Assembly: GCA_027493955.1 (NCBI GenBank)
Contig: JAOSJT010000001.1
Coordinates: 4,512,552-4,576,551 of the forward strand
Length of the DNA stretch: 64,000 nucleotides
Origin: Bacteroidia bacterium
Lineage (GTDB): Bacteria > Bacteroidota > Ignavibacteria > SZUA-365
Direction: 5' to 3'
The notes under the pieces were generated by a model. That model had not been told where the DNA came from. It saw only the letters and a program-made list of their open reading frames with translations, and searched no databases. This document shows, in pieces, positions 61,611 through 64,000 of the stretch. Both the position numbers and the translations under genes were made by a program. Positions within the stretch are counted from its first letter, which is position 1, and each line of letters begins with the position of its first letter.

Positions 61611-63785
61611 ATGCGTAACCCATTTTCCCCCTCCTGGCACATGGCCGCACCTGACGATCAGGGAAACCGACCTCCCGCACGTCGCGATGGACCGCAATCC
61701 GGAAAAAATCCGGACGAGAATCCCTGGGCGCGCTATTCCAAGGTCGTTCTCACCTGGCTTGCGGTGATTCTTATCGCATTCGTCGTGATGACCTTCCTCG
61801 ACTCCAAACCGGAGGCGCCTTCGATTACCTATTCGCAATACCAGCGTATCCTGAACGGCGAGATCAAGAATCTCGACGACTCCATGGTCAAAATCGTCAA
61901 AGCCACGGTGTACAAATCCGGCCTGAACGATTATGTGATGGAAGGTGCGCTCAATCAGACCATACCTTTGAAAACAGAGGACGGACGCACCGTGGACGCC
62001 TCCACGTTTTCCGTCAATCTCGGCGCGGTTGATTCCGAGGCGCAGCAGGTCTGGATCAGTCAGGGGATCGATGTGACCTTTAAGGAAAAGGACAATATCT
62101 GGACGAACACGCTGATCACCCTGCTCCCGTGGGTGCTCATCATTGGTGTGTGGCTGTTTTTCATGAGGCGCATGCAGGCGGGTGCAGCGGGAGGGCCCAA
62201 GGGGCTGTTCTCCTTCGGGAAGAGCCGCGCCAAGATGATCAATGAAAATTCGATCCGCATCAATTTTTCCGATGTCGCCGGAGCTGACGAGGCCAAGGTG
62301 GAATTGCAGGAAGTAATCGAGTTTCTCAAGGAACCGGGAAAATTTCAGCGTCTCGGAGGAAAAATCCCCAGGGGTGTTTTGCTCCTCGGCCCTCCGGGAA
62401 CCGGAAAAACGCTGCTTGCGCGCGCCGTCGCGGGAGAAGCGGGGGTTCCCTTCTTCTCCATTTCGGGCGCGGAATTTGTCGAGATGTTTGTCGGCGTCGG
62501 AGCCAGCCGCGTACGCGATTTGTTCGAGAACGCAAAAAAGAACTCCCCCTGCATCGTCTTCATCGACGAAATTGACGCTGTCGGGCGTCAGCGCGGCGCA
62601 GGTCTCGGCGGCGGACACGACGAGCGCGAACAGACGCTGAACCAGCTTCTTGTGGAAATGGATGGCTTCGAGCAGGGGAGCACTGTCATCATTATCGCCG
62701 CAACGAACCGGCCCGACGTGCTCGATCCCGCCTTGCTGCGTCCCGGACGCTTCGACCGCCAGATCGTGGTGGATCGCCCGGACGTCAAAGGCCGTCTCGG
62801 AATCCTGAAAGTGCATGTGCGGAATATTCCGCTCGATCCCGACGTGGATCTCGAAACGCTCGCGAAGGGGACGCCGGGCCTCGCCGGTGCGGAGCTGGCC
62901 AACCTGGTCAACGAAGCCGCGCTCTACGCCGCCCGACGGAACAAGAAATCCGTTACCATGCTCGATTTCGAGGAAGCCAAAGATAAGGTTATGATGGGCC
63001 TCGAACGCAAGAGCCTCATCATATCCGAGGACGAAAAGCGGATGACCGCCTATCATGAAGCAGGCCATGTACTTGTCGCGAAAATGATACCCGAGGCGGA
63101 CCCGGTGCACAAAGTCACCATCATTCCTCGCGGGCGTGCACTCGGTGTGACAACGTATCTTCCCATTGACGAAAAACACACCTATTCGAAGCAATATCTC
63201 GAAGCCATGATCGCGTACGCCATGGGTGGCCGCGCCGCAGAACTACTGATCTTCAACCAATTTACTACCGGCGCCGGAAACGATATCGAGCGGGCCACGA
63301 CACTTGCGAGGAAGATGGTGTGCGAGTGGGGCATGAGCAATCTGGGGCCGCTGACGTTCGGGTCGAAGCAGGAAGAAATCTTCCTCGGACGCGAAATATC
63401 GCAGCACCGCGATTACAGCGAAAAAACGGCAATGGCTATCGACGAGGAAGTGCGGATGATCGTCACAAAAGGTATGGACCTTGCTTCGTCGCTGCTGAAT
63501 GAGCACAAGGAAGTGCTTGATCGTCTTGCCATGGCGCTGCTCGAACGCGAAATATTAGACAGCGACGAAATCGATCTGATCCTCCGCAATGAACCTCTGC
63601 CACCAAAGAAAATCTCCGACAACGGCATACAGGACCCGGTGAAAAAAACGGGCGAAGATATGCTGAAAATCGATCAGGAACGCGCGGAGAAAATTCGCAA
63701 GGCCGTAGAAGAAATTCAGCGACAGGAATCGGTCCAGAATCCACCGCAGCAGAGCGAGGGCCAGACACGGGAAGGTAAGGAATGA
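61611..63785 (+). CDS. ftsH: ATP-dependent zinc metalloprotease FtsH
   Basis: 724 aa from ATG 61611 (ATG 61641 also possible). Two transmembrane helices, about residues 44-64 and 164-184, flank a small periplasmic domain. The AAA+ domain has Walker A GPPGTGKT (about 261), [10 protein letters not shown] and [21 protein letters not shown]. The zinc site is HEAGH (His482-His486). A basic/acidic C-terminal tail of about 80 residues is longer than in E. coli FtsH (644 aa). It degrades membrane proteins and soluble regulators. Its stop overlaps the next start (ATGA). Confidence 0.96.
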   Translation: MRNPFSPSWHMAAPDDQGNRPPARRDGPQSGKNPDENPWARYSKVVLTWLAVILIAFVVMTFLDSKPEAPSITYSQYQRILNGEIKNLDDSMVKIVKATVYKSGLNDYVMEGALNQTIPLKTEDGRTVDASTFSVNLGAVDSEAQQVWISQGIDVTFKEKDNIWTNTLITLLPWVLIIGVWLFFMRRMQAGAAGGPKGLFSFGKSRAKMINENSIRINFSDVAGADEAKVELQEVIEFLKEPGKFQRLGGKIPRGVLLLGPPGTGKTLLARAVAGEAGVPFFSISGAEFVEMFVGVGASRVRDLFENAKKNSPCIVFIDEIDAVGRQRGAGLGGGHDEREQTLNQLLVEMDGFEQGSTVIIIAATNRPDVLDPALLRPGRFDRQIVVDRPDVKGRLGILKVHVRNIPLDPDVDLETLAKGTPGLAGAELANLVNEAALYAARRNKKSVTMLDFEEAKDKVMMGLERKSLIISEDEKRMTAYHEAGHVLVAKMIPEADPVHKVTIIPRGRALGVTTYLPIDEKHTYSKQYLEAMIAYAMGGRAAELLIFNQFTTGAGNDIERATTLARKMVCEWGMSNLGPLTFGSKQEEIFLGREISQHRDYSEKTAMAIDEEVRMIVTKGMDLASSLLNEHKEVLDRLAMALLEREILDSDEIDLILRNEPLPPKKISDNGIQDPVKKTGEDMLKIDQERAEKIRKAVEEIQRQESVQNPPQQSEGQTREGKE

Positions 63786-64000
63786 CGGCGGATTCGTCCG
63801 CAAGCGGTGTATCCGGCGGCGAATCCGTGTCTTTTCGGTCGGAGCTGCTCCGCAAGAGTATTCACATGACCTCGCTGTCCATCCCGGTGGCCTATGCGAT
63901 GATCAGCAAAGACCTCGCGCTGCTGATACTCATTCCGATGACGGCGGCCTTTCTCATCGCGGACGTCCTCCGGACCTTTCATGCACCGAGCTTCCGGCTC
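63782..64000 (+). CDS. Membrane protein, CTP-dependent lipid kinase or cytidylyltransferase-like (5' part only)
   Basis: The first 73 codons are in the window. [20 protein letters not shown] is the start of the dolichol-kinase / phytol-kinase / CDP-diglyceride synthetase-like family, in which a conserved Arg-Lys-x-x-His precedes the first helix. At least two hydrophobic segments are visible ([17 protein letters not shown]). The frame is open to the window edge. The start overlaps the ftsH stop, so it is the next gene of the same operon. The lipid substrate cannot be predicted. Confidence 0.7.
   Translation, partial: MTADSSASGVSGGESVSFRSELLRKSIHMTSLSIPVAYAMISKDLALLILIPMTAAFLIADVLRTFHAPSFRL

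Noticed and set aside
61581-63194. 537-residue open frame on the minus strand
   Set aside because: Antisense to ftsH, whose motifs are complete.
1-64000. tRNA or rRNA genes
   Set aside because: I saw no clover-leaf or rRNA core in the intergenic gaps; a proper tRNA scan was not available.

Overview
This window is a GC-rich, densely coded bacterial chromosome segment. It most likely comes from the FCB group (Bacteroidota / Chlorobiota / Ignavibacteriota / Kapabacteria relatives). Four secreted proteins end in a type IX secretion (Por) style C-terminal domain, two of them with the [HY]PNPFN signature. An lpxH homologue indicates a Gram-negative envelope with lipid A. Housekeeping genes (lon, ftsH, recG, truA, tilS, dnaJ) are full length and intact. 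There are no rRNA or tRNA genes, insertion sequences or CRISPR arrays that I can support.

Layout. 1-5.7 kb (minus): a partial membrane protein and comEA, then an hrcA-grpE-dnaJ heat-shock operon behind a near-perfect CIRCE element, then a Nudix hydrolase coupled to a two-repeat lipoprotein. 5.9-8.65 kb: lon and a small zinc-ribbon gene, closed by a strong terminator. 9-14.1 kb: one gene for a 1724-aa modular surface protein. 14.3-22.9 kb: a surface-glycan cluster (YfhO-type membrane protein, four glycosyltransferases, a Wzx-type flippase), much of it translationally coupled. 23.1-25 kb: proline dehydrogenase and a BtuF-like metal/cobalamin receptor. 25.07-25.49 kb: a noncoding tandem array of eleven 37-bp units, each containing a near-palindrome. 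25.8-29.7 kb (minus): lpxH, a class A PBP and a small lipoprotein. 30-32.9 kb: an 890-aa secreted protein with a consensus promoter, long leader and strong terminator.

33.8-37.4 kb is the most distinctive region. It is a six-gene cassette under a consensus promoter whose start site is covered by a 9-bp-arm palindrome: ArsR-type repressor, CxxC mini-thioredoxin, ArsF-like periplasmic thioredoxin-fold protein, ArsG/CcdA-like permease, ArsP-type permease and a thioredoxin lipoprotein. It has no arsenate reductase, ArsB/Acr3 or ArsM. It looks like an inducible redox-plus-efflux module for an organoarsenical or another thiophilic compound.

37.5-50.7 kb: rlmB and recG (minus), a TPR-containing membrane protein, a GH10-like lipoprotein-processing-scale hydrolase, glnE, truA, and convergent comEC. 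50.9-53.7 kb: two tandem paralogous secreted proteins, relatively AT-rich, whose 3' ends are almost identical. 54-58.9 kb (minus): a phosphomutase-like metalloenzyme overlapping dtd, a stand-alone HD hydrolase of RelA/SpoT type, and a secreted GH57-like protein with carbohydrate-binding domains. 59.2-64 kb: an unknown 141-aa protein, tilS, hpt, ftsH and the start of a CDP-diglyceride/dolichol-kinase-like membrane protein, nearly all coupled by overlapping start and stop codons.

A consistent promoter grammar (TTGnnn, 17 bp, TAnnnT) recurs upstream of at least eight transcription units. This resembles the classical sigma-70 pattern rather than the -33/-7 pattern described for Bacteroides. All functional statements are read from protein sequence and context; no database search was run.
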